Below are positions 7,448-15,760 of a stretch of 64,000 nucleotides of DNA, piece by piece. Below the pieces are notes generated by a model. That model did not search any database, was not told the DNA's origin, and saw nothing but the letters and a program-made list of their open reading frames with translations. The stretch is from assembly GCA_963669315.1 (NCBI GenBank), contig OY770021.1, positions 3,782,001 to 3,846,000 on the forward strand, written 5' to 3'. The position numbers were made by a program, and so were the translations under genes. The DNA is from SZUA-547 sp963669315 (GTDB lineage: Bacteria > Pseudomonadota > Alphaproteobacteria > Rhodobacterales > Rhodobacteraceae). How positions within the stretch are numbered: the first letter of the stretch is position 1; every line of letters starts with the position of its first letter.

Positions 7448-9583
7448 TCAGTGGGCCAGAACGGCCAGTAGCAGAAGCGCCACGATGTTGGTGATCTTGA
7501 TCATCGGGTTGACCGCCGGGCCAGCGGTGTCCTTGTAGGGATCGCCGACGGTGTCGCCGGTCACGGCCGCTTTATGCGCCTCGGAGCCCTTGACGTGCTT
7601 GACGCCAGACTTGTCGGTATAGCCGTCCTCAAAGACCTTTTTGGCGTTGTCCCACGCGCCGCCGCCCGAGGTCATCGAGATGGCGACGAAGAGCCCGGTG
7701 ATGATCACGCCCAGCAGCATCGCGCCGAGGGCCGAGAACGCCTCTCCCTTGCCCGCAATCGCATTGATCGCGAAGTACACGAACAGAGGCGAGAGGACCG
7801 GCAGCATCGAGGGGATGATCATCTCCTTGATCGCGGCCTTGGTTAGCATGTCCACCGCACGGCCGTAATCCGGCTTTTCGGTGCCTTCCATGATGCCCGG
7901 TTTCTCTTTGAACTGCCGACGCACCTCGGTGACGACAGAGCCTGCCGCACGTCCAACAGCCGTCATCGCGATGCCGCCGAACAGGAAGGGCAGCAACCCG
8001 CCGAAGAAAAGGCCGACAACCACATACGGATTGGACAGAGAGAAATCGACCGTGACGCCTTCGAAATAACTGCCTGGCGCCGCATTGGCCGCGAAGAACT
8101 CCAGATCCGCCGTATAGGCCGCGAACAGCACCAGAGCGCCCAGACCGGCCGAACCAATGGCGTAGCCTTTGGTGACCGCCTTGGTGGTGTTGCCGACCGC
8201 ATCCAGCGCATCGGTGGTGGAGCGGACTTCCGAAGGCAGGTTCGCCATCTCAGCGATGCCGCCCGCGTTATCGGTGACAGGCCCGAACGCATCGAGCGCG
8301 ACGACGAAGCCCGCCAGCGCCAGCATGGTGGTGACCGCGATGGCGATGCCGAAGAGGCCGGCCAGCTGGAAGGTGACGATGATGCCCCCGATAATCACGA
8401 GGGCGGGCATGGCGGTCGACTCCAGCGAGACAGCGAGCCCCTGGATGACGTTGGTGCCATGGCCGGTGATCGACGCCTCGGCCACCGAGCGAACCGGGCG
8501 GTATTCCGTGCCGGTGTAGTACTCGGTTATGACGATGATCAGAGACGTCACGATCAGGCCGACGGCGCCGCACCAGAACAGGTCCATCGCCGTGAAGGTC
8601 ATGCCCGGAGCCTCAAACACCGTCGACATGCCATCCGGGAAAATCGCGGCGGTCAGCGGGTAAAGCGCGATCAGAGACAACACGCCGGTGGCGATGAAGC
8701 CCTTGTAAAGCGCGCCCATGATCGATTGGCTGGCGCCGAGCTTGACGAAGAAAGTGCCCGCGATCGAGGTCAGTACGCAAAGGCCGCAGATCGCAAGCGG
8801 GAAGACCATGACCGAACCCAGCAAGTCGGTGCCGGCGAAATAGATCGATCCGAGCACCATGGTCGCGACGACCGTCACGGCGTAGGTCTCGAAAAGATCG
8901 GCCGCCATGCCAGCGCAGTCGCCGACGTTATCGCCCACATTGTCCGCGATCGTGGCCGGGTTGCGGGGGTCGTCCTCTGGGATGCCCGCCTCAACCTTAC
9001 CGACCAGATCGCCGCCCACGTCAGCGCCCTTGGTGAAGATGCCGCCGCCGAGACGCGCGAAGATGGAGATCAGCGATGCGCCAAAGCCCAGTGCGACAAG
9101 CGCATCGATCACGGTGCGGTCGTTCGGCTCCAGCCCGGCGATGCCGGTCAGGATGCCGTAGTAGATGGCGACGCCCAGCAAGGCGAGACCCGCGACCAGC
9201 AATCCGGTGACGGCGCCAGACTTAAAAGCGACCTCAAGCCCTGCGCCCAGGCTCTGGCTTGCGGCCTGCGTGGTGCGGACATTGGCCCGGACCGAAACCA
9301 GCATGCCGATGAAGCCTGCGGTGCCCGACAGGACGGCGCCGATCAAGAATCCGATCGCCACTGGAATGCCCAGAAGCATTGCGACGATGACGAAGATCAC
9401 CGCGCCTGCGATGGCGATGGTGGTGTACTGGCGCGTCAGATAGGCCTGCGCACCCTCTTGAATCGCCGCGGCGATTTCCTGCATGCGCTCGTTGCCGGCG
9501 TCTTGCGCGAGGACCGATTTGATGGCCCATACGCCGTAGACGATCGAAAACGCCCCGCACACGATGATTGCGAGAAGGATCAT
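7448..9583 (-). CDS. hppA: K+-insensitive proton-translocating membrane pyrophosphatase
   Basis: Integral membrane enzyme that couples pyrophosphate hydrolysis to proton pumping. The 711-residue protein shows the acidic substrate loops DVGGDLVGKVEAGIPEDDPRNPATIADNVG (residues about 188-217, shown here only to locate the block) and VTDNAGGIAEM, and many hydrophobic helices. The sequence GNTTKA carries lysine at the position that is alanine in potassium-dependent enzymes, so this should be the K+-independent H+ pump. The soluble pyrophosphatase gene ppa lies 184 nt upstream on the same strand, so membrane-linked and soluble pyrophosphate disposal are encoded side by side. A hairpin terminator follows the stop codon. 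Identity is secure; the K+ subtype is inferred from the single residue. Confidence 0.95.
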   Translation of the reverse strand: MILLAIIVCGAFSIVYGVWAIKSVLAQDAGNERMQEIAAAIQEGAQAYLTRQYTTIAIAGAVIFVIVAMLLGIPVAIGFLIGAVLSGTAGFIGMLVSVRANVRTTQAASQSLGAGLEVAFKSGAVTGLLVAGLALLGVAIYYGILTGIAGLEPNDRTVIDALVALGFGASLISIFARLGGGIFTKGADVGGDLVGKVEAGIPEDDPRNPATIADNVGDNVGDCAGMAADLFETYAVTVVATMVLGSIYFAGTDLLGSVMVFPLAICGLCVLTSIAGTFFVKLGASQSIMGALYKGFIATGVLSLIALYPLTAAIFPDGMSTVFEAPGMTFTAMDLFWCGAVGLIVTSLIIVITEYYTGTEYRPVRSVAEASITGHGTNVIQGLAVSLESTAMPALVIIGGIIVTFQLAGLFGIAIAVTTMLALAGFVVALDAFGPVTDNAGGIAEMANLPSEVRSTTDALDAVGNTTKAVTKGYAIGSAGLGALVLFAAYTADLEFFAANAAPGSYFEGVTVDFSLSNPYVVVGLFFGGLLPFLFGGIAMTAVGRAAGSVVTEVRRQFKEKPGIMEGTEKPDYGRAVDMLTKAAIKEMIIPSMLPVLSPLFVYFAINAIAGKGEAFSALGAMLLGVIITGLFVAISMTSGGGAWDNAKKVFEDGYTDKSGVKHVKGSEAHKAAVTGDTVGDPYKDTAGPAVNPMIKITNIVALLLLAVLAH

Positions 9584-9767
9584 TTACGTTCACTCCCTTG
9601 TTCCCTGCGGCGCAAAAGAACGGAAAGCGCCGGGGCTTTCAAGGGAATGAGTCCGTCTTTTACCGGAACTGGGGAATTAGATGTTTGCAGCCGCGTCTCG
9701 CGGCCGCAATATCTCGCTGAAATCGACTCTTCAGGCCGTGTCGCGCGAATCCACGCGCGCCGAACGC

Positions 9768-10301
9768 CTATTTGGACTCGTTGTGGCGGCGAATCGAATC
9801 CACAATCATCGCCTCAGCTTCCTTGCGGTCGCCCCAGCGGTCGATCTTGACCCATTTGTTGGGTTCCAGATCCTTGTAGTGCTCAAAAAAGTGCTCGATC
9901 TGGTGGATCGTGATATCCGGCAGGTCGCTATAGTTCTGCACGTTTTTATAGCGCTTGGTCACGTTTAGGCTGGGCACGGCGACGACCTTCTCGTCCTGCC
10001 CTGCTTCATCCGTCATTATCAGCACGCCAACGGGGGTGCAGTTGATCACCGCACCCGGCGCGATTCCGCGGGTGTTGGCGACGAGCACATCAATCGGATC
10101 GCCGTCGTCGGACAGGGTATGCGGCACAAAGCCGTAATTTCCCGGATAGCGCATCGGCGTGTACAGGAAGCGGTCGACAACCAGCGCGCCAGAATCCTTG
10201 TCCAGTTCGTATTTGATTGGTTCGCCGCCAATCGGGACTTCGATGATGACGTTGATGTCTTCAGGCGGGTTCTCGCCGGTTGAGATGGCGTCAAGTCTCA
10301 T
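9768..10301 (-). CDS. ppa: inorganic pyrophosphatase, soluble class I
   Basis: Hydrolyses pyrophosphate to phosphate in the cytoplasm and so drives biosynthetic reactions. The 177-residue length is typical of the family I enzyme. The metal-binding signature DGDPIDV (around residue 66) with aspartates that hold Mg2+, the RFLYTPMRYPGNYGFVP block and the KWVKIDRWGDRKEAE segment near the C-terminus are all present. It lies upstream of hppA on the same strand with a 184-nt gap containing two small GC-rich inverted repeats (9690-9704 and 9742-9759) but no T-tract, so read-through into hppA cannot be excluded. Secure assignment. Confidence 0.96.
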   Translation of the reverse strand: MRLDAISTGENPPEDINVIIEVPIGGEPIKYELDKDSGALVVDRFLYTPMRYPGNYGFVPHTLSDDGDPIDVLVANTRGIAPGAVINCTPVGVLIMTDEAGQDEKVVAVPSLNVTKRYKNVQNYSDLPDITIHQIEHFFEHYKDLEPNKWVKIDRWGDRKEAEAMIVDSIRRHNESK

Positions 10302-10429
10302 AACAGCTTCCTTTGGTCATTCCCTGCGACGAGCGCGCTGGACTCAAGATCGCCCGATAGCATGTCGGTTACCTGTCGGGAACCCGGATCTGCGTGATCA
10401 CGCCGCGGCTAATCGACCAAACGAGCGAA

Positions 10430-10936
10430 TTACGGCGTCCGGCAGCAACCGGTTAGCAGCTTACGCTCGGCCTGATCTTTAAGAAGAAGATCAACGCGCC
10501 ACAGATGCGTGGCGTCTGACATGCCGTCTGAACACGCCTCATAATCGATCATCGCAAGACCAGTCTTCAGACCCGCGTCCAGTTCTATTGCGACCGGGTA
10601 TTCAGGGCGGCCCCGCGCGGTCTGCGCATCAACGACGGGATAGGATTGCGGTACTTCAATATCCGGCGTGTTGAAGGTCACAATCCCCGCGCCTTCAAAC
10701 GTCAGCGACCAGAACGGTTCATTGCCGAAACAGATCAGGCCGTCTGGAACCGCCGACTCCGGAACCTCGACGCCTGCGCCGGAAAGCAGCGAATCAAGCG
10801 AAACCAATGGGCGCGACTGGGCCTCGGCGACGTCCGTCGCATCGGCATTCGGTTCCTCGCCAGCGGCGTTGGCGGCGGTCGGTAAGTTAATTGTCAGAAA
10901 AAGAAAAACAGCGGACAACGCAACTCGGACACACAT
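10430..10936 (-). CDS. exported COG3650-like protein
   Basis: A 168-residue secreted or periplasmic protein. An N-terminal signal peptide is clear (residues 1-24: MCVRVALSAVFLFLT core then ANAAG cleavage region). The mature part contains CFGNEPFWSLTFEG, the FGNEPFW motif typical of COG3650-type proteins annotated as predicted membrane or lipoprotein components, and a DYEACSDGMSD segment. Two or three cysteines suggest a disulfide. I used the ATG at 10936, preceded by GGAG ten bases upstream. It begins 7 nt after the guaA stop codon and is probably co-transcribed with guaA. Function is unknown; heat-resistance or copper-related roles proposed for relatives are not supported here. Confidence 0.7.
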   Translation of the reverse strand: MCVRVALSAVFLFLTINLPTAANAAGEEPNADATDVAEAQSRPLVSLDSLLSGAGVEVPESAVPDGLICFGNEPFWSLTFEGAGIVTFNTPDIEVPQSYPVVDAQTARGRPEYPVAIELDAGLKTGLAMIDYEACSDGMSDATHLWRVDLLLKDQAERKLLTGCCRTP

Positions 10937-10943
10937 AACAACA

Positions 10944-12515
10944 TCACTCCCACTCAATCGTACCTGGCGGTTTGGAGGTGACATCATACACGACTCGGTT
11001 CACGCCGTTGACCTCATTGATGATTCTGGTCGCGACCCGCCCCAGGAAATCATGCGGAAACGGATAGTAATCCGCCGTCATGCCATCTACGGAGGTCACC
11101 GCGCGCAGGCCGCAGACATACTCGTATGTCCGCCCGTCGCCCATTACGCCCACGGTGCGCACGGGAAGAAGCACGGCGAAGGCTTGCCAGATTTCATCAT
11201 AGAGTCCGGCCTTGCGGATCTCGTCCAGATAAACGACATCGGCCTTGCGAAGAATCTCCAGCTTGTCACGCGTGATCTCGCCCGGGCAGCGAATGGCGAG
11301 CCCCGGGCCGGGGAAGGGATGGCGGCCGATAAAGCTCTGCGGCAAGCCAAGCTCGCGACCAAGCGCGCGAACCTCATCCTTGAAGAGCTCCCGCAGCGGC
11401 TCCACCAGCTCCATGTTCATGCGTTCCGGCAAGCCGCCGACATTATGATGGCTCTTGATCGTGACCGACGGACCGCCGGTGAAGGAGACGGACTCGATCA
11501 CATCGGGATAGAGCGTGCCCTGCGCCAGAAATTTGGCGTCGCCGGCCTCGTTGGCGTGCTTTTCGAACACGTCGATGAACAGCTTGCCGATAGTCTTGCG
11601 CTTCTGCTCCGGGTCGGTGACGCCTACCAGCGCTCCAAGGAACAAATCCGAGTCGTCTGAATGGATCAGCGGAATATTGTAGTGGTCCCGAAAGAGGCTG
11701 ACGACCTCATCAGCCTCTTTCATCCGCATCATGCCGGTGTCAACGAACACGCAGGTCAGTTGATCTCCGATGGCCTCATGGATCAGCACCGCCGCAACCG
11801 AGCTGTCGACGCCGCCCGAAAGGCCGCAGATCACCTTGCCGTCGCCAACCTGCTCTCGAATCGCCTCGATCGCCTGGTCCTTGTAGGCGGCCATGGTCCA
11901 GTCGCCCGAAAGCCCGGCGATGTCATACATGAAGTTGCGCAGCATCCGCGCGCCATTCGGAGTGTGGTGGACCTCCGGATGAAACTGAACTGCGTAGAAT
12001 CTTCGCGCCTCATCCGCGATGATGGCGTAGGGCGCGCCCTCGGACCCGCCAAGTACGCGGAATCCCTCCGGAATCGCGGTGACGCGGTCGCCATGGCTCA
12101 TCCAGACTTCTTCAGTTTCGCCAACCGGCGCCAGTCCCTCGAAAATGCCTACCTTTTCCTTGAGCGTCACATGCGCCCGGCCGAATTCGCGGTGATGGCC
12201 GCCCTCGACCTTACCGCCCAGCTGGCTGACCATCGCCTGCTGGCCATAACAGATGCCCAGGACAGGCACGCCTGCATCGTAGACCTCCGCCGGGGGCAGG
12301 GGGGCGTCCTCATCCGTCACGCTGCAGGGCCCGCCTGACAGGATGATGGCCTTCGCATCGAAGTCACGGATGAAGGCGCCGTCGACATGGTTGAACGGAT
12401 GGATCTCGCAATAGATGTCGGCCTCACGCAAACGCCGCGCGATCAGCTGCGTCACCTGGCTGCCGAAATCGATGATGAGCACGCGTTCGTGCTCGGCCGG
12501 AATGGAGTGGGTCAT
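10944..12515 (-). CDS. guaA: GMP synthase (glutamine-hydrolysing)
   Basis: Converts XMP to GMP using glutamine-derived ammonia and ATP. The protein has an N-terminal class I glutamine amidotransferase domain with nucleophile cysteine in VLGICYGQQAM and the His/Glu pair in FHPEVHHTPNG. An ATP pyrophosphatase domain follows, with the P-loop SGGVDSS, and then a C-terminal dimerisation domain ending in PPGTIEWE. The ATG at 12515 gives MTHSIPAEHERVLIIDFGSQ, the usual N-terminus, and 523 residues; an in-frame ATG six codons upstream at 12533 is also possible, and neither has a clear ribosome binding site. It precedes the COG3650-like gene by 7 nt. Secure assignment. Confidence 0.96.
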   Translation of the reverse strand: MTHSIPAEHERVLIIDFGSQVTQLIARRLREADIYCEIHPFNHVDGAFIRDFDAKAIILSGGPCSVTDEDAPLPPAEVYDAGVPVLGICYGQQAMVSQLGGKVEGGHHREFGRAHVTLKEKVGIFEGLAPVGETEEVWMSHGDRVTAIPEGFRVLGGSEGAPYAIIADEARRFYAVQFHPEVHHTPNGARMLRNFMYDIAGLSGDWTMAAYKDQAIEAIREQVGDGKVICGLSGGVDSSVAAVLIHEAIGDQLTCVFVDTGMMRMKEADEVVSLFRDHYNIPLIHSDDSDLFLGALVGVTDPEQKRKTIGKLFIDVFEKHANEAGDAKFLAQGTLYPDVIESVSFTGGPSVTIKSHHNVGGLPERMNMELVEPLRELFKDEVRALGRELGLPQSFIGRHPFPGPGLAIRCPGEITRDKLEILRKADVVYLDEIRKAGLYDEIWQAFAVLLPVRTVGVMGDGRTYEYVCGLRAVTSVDGMTADYYPFPHDFLGRVATRIINEVNGVNRVVYDVTSKPPGTIEWE

Positions 12516-12568
12516 GGGAAGGGGCCGATCCATGCGAAATCTTGCCGGAAAACGAGCGCGGACGGTAC

Positions 12569-12952
12569 TCAGCACCGGCCTTCAAGTCCAGTCGCGCGCG
12601 ACGATGCGCGTTCCTCAGCCAAAAGCGCCGCCAGCGCGAGCACGTGCCTTTCTGGCTGATAGTGGACCGCGCCATCCTTCAGTGCGCTCTGACACTCCGC
12701 TTCGATTTCTCGCAACCGGGCTAGTAGCGCTGGCGACCCGCCCCGCATGGATGAGAGGCCCGAGGCGAGCCTCGGCAGATCGCGGGTCCGGCGATATCGC
12801 GCGGCGCGCCATTTCGCGGCGCGTGTCAATGTGGGTGAACGTTTCAATGGCGGCCGATGTTGAGGCGTCTTCCCAGTCAACGTTTCCAGTTCCGGAAAAG
12901 AGATGATCTGCGCCGACGTTTCAAAATCGAGGGCGTTGGTCTGGATCGTCAT
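12569..12952 (-). CDS. DUF6477-like protein
   Basis: A 127-residue basic cytoplasmic protein. The central and C-terminal region reads LTRAAKWRAARYRRTRDLPRL, then LLARLREIEAECQ and HVLALAALLAEER, which matches the pattern of the small DUF6477 proteins of Rhodobacteraceae-type bacteria. The assignment is by eye and moderate. The chosen ATG at 12952 has GGAG six bases upstream. It is divergently transcribed from the DUF6456 gene across a 183-nt gap, so both may share a regulatory region. No catalytic residues are recognisable; helical, charged composition could suit nucleic-acid or protein binding. Confidence 0.6.
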   Translation of the reverse strand: MTIQTNALDFETSAQIISFPELETLTGKTPQHRPPLKRSPTLTRAAKWRAARYRRTRDLPRLASGLSSMRGGSPALLARLREIEAECQSALKDGAVHYQPERHVLALAALLAEERASSRATGLEGRC

Positions 12953-13135
12953 GCTTGTCTCCGTCGGCTGATCGATTCGATATGCACAATCTATGCGTGT
13001 TTTTCTACTCATCGCGCGTTGTGGTTGACGAAACGTGAACGCGTAATTTTGCGCCTCAAACAGAGTGCTTTCGATAATCAGCTTTTAATTCTTCAACCTT
13101 AAGACGACTTCCATCGAACTCGATAGGGAGACACC

Positions 13136-14098
13136 ATGTTCGACTCCACCTCCGAATTCTCGACGCCTCACCCCATCCGGGACAATTCCTCCGATCCTGC
13201 TTGCGAAGCGGCGGGCGGGGCCGTCGCCATCGATCGGCCAATTGAACGGCAAGAGAAGAAGCTTCCGCAATCAAGCGCCGAAAAAGCCGTGCTGAAGCGG
13301 GAATTCGACCGGGAATGCCGCCGCCTGCTGAGGAAGCTTGAGGAGCCCAAGTCGTTTATGCTGGTGGCGGAGGGCGCTCAGAAGGCGGGCGTGTTCAGCC
13401 CCAACAACGCCTACGCCAAGCCTGTCGCGATGGCCCCACGGCCGATCGTAAAGGCGATGCTGTCGCATGACCTGATCGCGCGCGGGCATAGGCAAGGGCT
13501 GGCGGCGCGGTATGAGATCACCGAAGCGGGCCGGGCGCGGCTGGCGAGGCTGACCGGACGGACCCGCGAACGCGACCGCGCTCAGGACGGGCCAAACGCC
13601 TTCGCCGCGCAGCATCAGTTGGATGGCGAGCGGCGGTTCACCGACGAAGAAACCGGCAAAACCCAAACCCGCCGGGTGAATATGGGCGAGACGCCGCTCG
13701 GCTGGCTGGCCCGGCGCAAGGGACCGGACGGCGCCCGGTTCCTGACCCAATCGGAAACCGAGGCGGGCGAACGGCTACGCGACGACTTTGAGCGGGCGCA
13801 GATCGGACCGCGCGTGGCGCAGGACTGGAGCCGGTTTTTGGCTCCGTCGGACGGGCAGTCGGGCGCGCGTTCACCAGCAATGGGGCCAGAGGATGCGCGC
13901 AAGCGATTCGCAGCCGCATTGAAGGCGCTCGGACCCGGCATTTCCGACGCAGCGTTGCGCACTTGTTGTTTTCTTGAGGGCCTCGAGTCGACCGAACGTC
14001 GCATGGGCTGGTCGGCGCGGTCCGGTAAGGTTGTTCTCAAGATCGCCCTGCAACGTCTTGTTGTGCATTATGGATTGGAGCCGGCCTTGCGTGACTAG
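13136..14098 (+). CDS. DUF6456 domain protein, winged-helix-like
   Basis: A 320-residue basic protein. The C-terminal half carries the DUF6456 pattern: GETPLGWLARRKGPDG (about 184-199), FLTQSETEAGERLRDDFERAQIGPRV, then LRTCCFLEGLESTERRMGWSARSGKVVL near the end. The N-terminal region (about 60-145) looks like a helix-turn-helix or winged-helix segment, with PRPIVKAMLSHDLIARG and AARYEITEAGRARLARL, typical of DNA-binding wings. A regulatory or DNA-associated role is therefore inferred, not shown. The leader has GGGAG seven bases before the ATG. It diverges from the DUF6477-like gene and is followed by the helix-hairpin-helix protein gene. Confidence 0.75.
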   Translation: MFDSTSEFSTPHPIRDNSSDPACEAAGGAVAIDRPIERQEKKLPQSSAEKAVLKREFDRECRRLLRKLEEPKSFMLVAEGAQKAGVFSPNNAYAKPVAMAPRPIVKAMLSHDLIARGHRQGLAARYEITEAGRARLARLTGRTRERDRAQDGPNAFAAQHQLDGERRFTDEETGKTQTRRVNMGETPLGWLARRKGPDGARFLTQSETEAGERLRDDFERAQIGPRVAQDWSRFLAPSDGQSGARSPAMGPEDARKRFAAALKALGPGISDAALRTCCFLEGLESTERRMGWSARSGKVVLKIALQRLVVHYGLEPALRD

Positions 14099-14175
14099 GT
14101 CGGTTTGCGGGCGATTCGAATGGGTTAAGCCATGCCCGGCTTGCAGACGACGCAACAGCGCCGCCACTGGTCAAA

Positions 14176-14205
14176 TTCGAACTTAACGGCAGTGCGGCAT
14201 AAAAT
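14176..14205 (+). promoter_or_regulatory. candidate promoter for the helix-hairpin-helix protein gene
   Basis: A good -10 element (TAAAAT, 14200-14205) has a weak -35 (TTCGAA, 14176-14181) 18 bases upstream. It is followed directly by a perfect palindrome and lies 60 nt before the start codon. Support is by consensus only. Confidence 0.3.
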
Positions 14206-14220
14206 ATTGCAATGCAATAT
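14204..14220. promoter_or_regulatory. 17-bp perfect A/T-rich palindrome, possible operator
   Basis: ATATTGCA-A-TGCAATAT, two 8-bp arms around a single central base, in the leader of the helix-hairpin-helix gene. It overlaps the last bases of a candidate -10 box, a normal place for repressor binding. The site matches no operator I can name with confidence. Confidence 0.45.
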
Positions 14221-14265
14221 AACACACACTATCTTTCCTTAAGCAGACATCAGGAGTGCGTTATT

Positions 14266-14934
14266 ATGACTTTCATGCCGTTCACCGGCTCAAAACAGGA
14301 AGGCGGCCCGATGGACCCTTCCTACTGGCTGAGCTTTTCGCCCATGGCGCCGCTTTTTGGCGTCAAATACCGCTATGCGGACATGTTCAAATTCGATCAG
14401 GCTTTTAAGCCCAACTTCGAATTTTTCGCGCCCGCGAATGTGACGGCCAAACCGGCCGCCAAGCCTGTAAAAAAGGCGAAGGCTCCGGCCAAGCCGAAAG
14501 CCGCGGCGCCGAAAGCCGCCAAGCCCAAGGCGAAAGCCGCCGCGCCGAAGACCGAAGCCCCGGCGCCGGTTAAGGCCGAGGCTGTCGAAAAGCCGAAAGC
14601 GAAGGTTGCGAAGCCCGTCGCTCCGAAACCGGTCGTAGAGGCCAAGGTCGCGGCGCCGAAGGTTGAGGAGGCTCCGGCCCCCGCGCCCACCGCAACCGAT
14701 CGTCCGGCCACGCTGTTCGACGCGCCGCCGGCCAAGGTTGACGACCTCAAGCTGATCAAGGGCGTCGGCCCCAAGCTTGAAGGCATGCTGAACGGTCTTG
14801 GCATCTACACCTTCGAGCAGATTTCCAGCTTCAGTCAGGCTGAACTGCAGTGGGTCGATGACAACCTGACCAGCTTCAAGGGCCGCGCGTTCCGCGACGA
14901 CTGGATCGCCCAGTCGAAGGCTCTTCTGGGCTAA
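14266..14934 (+). CDS. Ala/Lys/Pro-rich protein with C-terminal helix-hairpin-helix domain (NuoE-tail-like)
   Basis: A 222-residue protein in three parts. Residues 1-55 contain WLSFSPMAPLFG and aromatic-rich MFKFDQAFKPNFEFF, reminiscent of phasin-like or surface-binding leaders. Residues 60-150 are a low-complexity linker of repeated AKPKA/AAPK-type units, very rich in Ala, Lys and Pro. The last 65 residues (LKLIKGVGPKLEGMLNGLGI, then TFEQISSFSQAELQWVDDNL) form a helix-hairpin-helix domain like the tail of NuoE in some alphaproteobacteria. The ATG at 14266 has AGGAG nine bases upstream, better than an earlier TTG frame. A palindrome lies upstream and an intrinsic terminator follows, so it is likely monocistronic. 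Function is unknown; DNA or complex binding through the HhH fold is an inference. Confidence 0.75.
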   Translation: MTFMPFTGSKQEGGPMDPSYWLSFSPMAPLFGVKYRYADMFKFDQAFKPNFEFFAPANVTAKPAAKPVKKAKAPAKPKAAAPKAAKPKAKAAAPKTEAPAPVKAEAVEKPKAKVAKPVAPKPVVEAKVAAPKVEEAPAPAPTATDRPATLFDAPPAKVDDLKLIKGVGPKLEGMLNGLGIYTFEQISSFSQAELQWVDDNLTSFKGRAFRDDWIAQSKALLG

Positions 14935-14956
14935 ACGCCTTACGATAAAGAATTGA

Positions 14957-14989
14957 GAAAGGCGGCCTTCCCGGGCCGCCTTTTTTCTT
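14957..14989 (+). terminator. intrinsic terminator after the helix-hairpin-helix protein gene
   Basis: GGCGGCC / GGCCGCC stem (14961-14980, loop of 6) flanked by A's and followed by TTTTTT. Strong plus-strand terminator 26 nt beyond the stop codon; it also lies downstream of the convergent tpiA. Confidence 0.9.
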
Positions 14990-15003
14990 GTCCGGTTGTG
15001 GGG

Positions 15004-15747
15004 TCAGCCGTTCGCGGCGGCGATGACGCCGCTGAAATCACTGGCCTTCAGGCTCGCGCCGCCGACCAGCCCGCCATCCACATTCGATACGGCGAAAATC
15101 TCCGCCGCATTACCCGGCTTGACCGACCCGCCATAGAGTATGCGCATGCCGTCTCCATCCGTTCCGAAACGGGCGGTCAGCGCGGCGCGAATCGCATCAT
15201 GCATTTCGGCAATGTCCCCATTGCTGGGCACGCGGCCCGTACCAATCGCCCAGACCGGCTCATAGGCGACGACGGTGTTCACCGCTGTCGCGCCGTCGGG
15301 CAGTGATCCGGTAAGCTGGCCCAATACGATGTCATTCGCCTGTCCCGCGTCGCGCTCGGCCTCGGTCTCTCCGCAACAGACAATCGCGAGCAAACCGGCG
15401 CGATGCGCAGCCTCGGCCTTGGCTCGGATCGTCGCGTCGTCCTCTCCATGATCGGCTCTGCGCTCGGAATGGCCGACAACCACCGCTCCCGCGCCGGCGT
15501 CCGCCAGCATTTCCGCCGAAAGATCGCCGGTATGCGCGCCAGCGGCGTTTGCGTGGCAGTCCTGTCCGCCGATCTGGACCGAAGACCCAGCCGCGCCTAC
15601 CGCAAATCCAGCGATCAACGTCGCCGGGGGGCAGATAATCACATCGCAATTCGACGCATCCGCGCCCTTCAACGCCTCCAGTTCTGCGACCGAGGCCGCA
15701 AGCCCGTTCATTTTCCAGTTTCCAGCCGCGATCTTGCGTCGAGCCAT
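15004..15747 (-). CDS. tpiA: triosephosphate isomerase
   Basis: Interconverts dihydroxyacetone phosphate and glyceraldehyde 3-phosphate in glycolysis and gluconeogenesis. The 247-residue TIM barrel carries the active-site lysine in AGNWKMN (residues 7-13), the electrophile histidine in VVVGHSERR and the catalytic glutamate with the mobile loop in AYEPVWAIGTG, plus the phosphate-binding YGGSVKP. The ATG at 15747 is used, not the TTG one codon earlier. Thirteen nt separate it from the upstream TfoX-like gene, so it probably ends the sufT-sufA-tfoX-tpiA transcript. Secure assignment. Confidence 0.97.
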   Translation of the reverse strand: MARRKIAAGNWKMNGLAASVAELEALKGADASNCDVIICPPATLIAGFAVGAAGSSVQIGGQDCHANAAGAHTGDLSAEMLADAGAGAVVVGHSERRADHGEDDATIRAKAEAAHRAGLLAIVCCGETEAERDAGQANDIVLGQLTGSLPDGATAVNTVVAYEPVWAIGTGRVPSNGDIAEMHDAIRAALTARFGTDGDGMRILYGGSVKPGNAAEIFAVSNVDGGLVGGASLKASDFSGVIAAANG

Positions 15748-15760
15748 CAATTCCCGCTCC

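Noticed and set aside
8459..9850. Plus-strand frame of 463 codons opposite hppA
   Set aside because: Antisense to the membrane pyrophosphatase; charged, low-complexity composition without domains.
13085..13110. CtrA-type TTAA-N7-TTAA site before the DUF6456 gene
   Set aside because: The two TTAA blocks are 10 nt apart, not 7.
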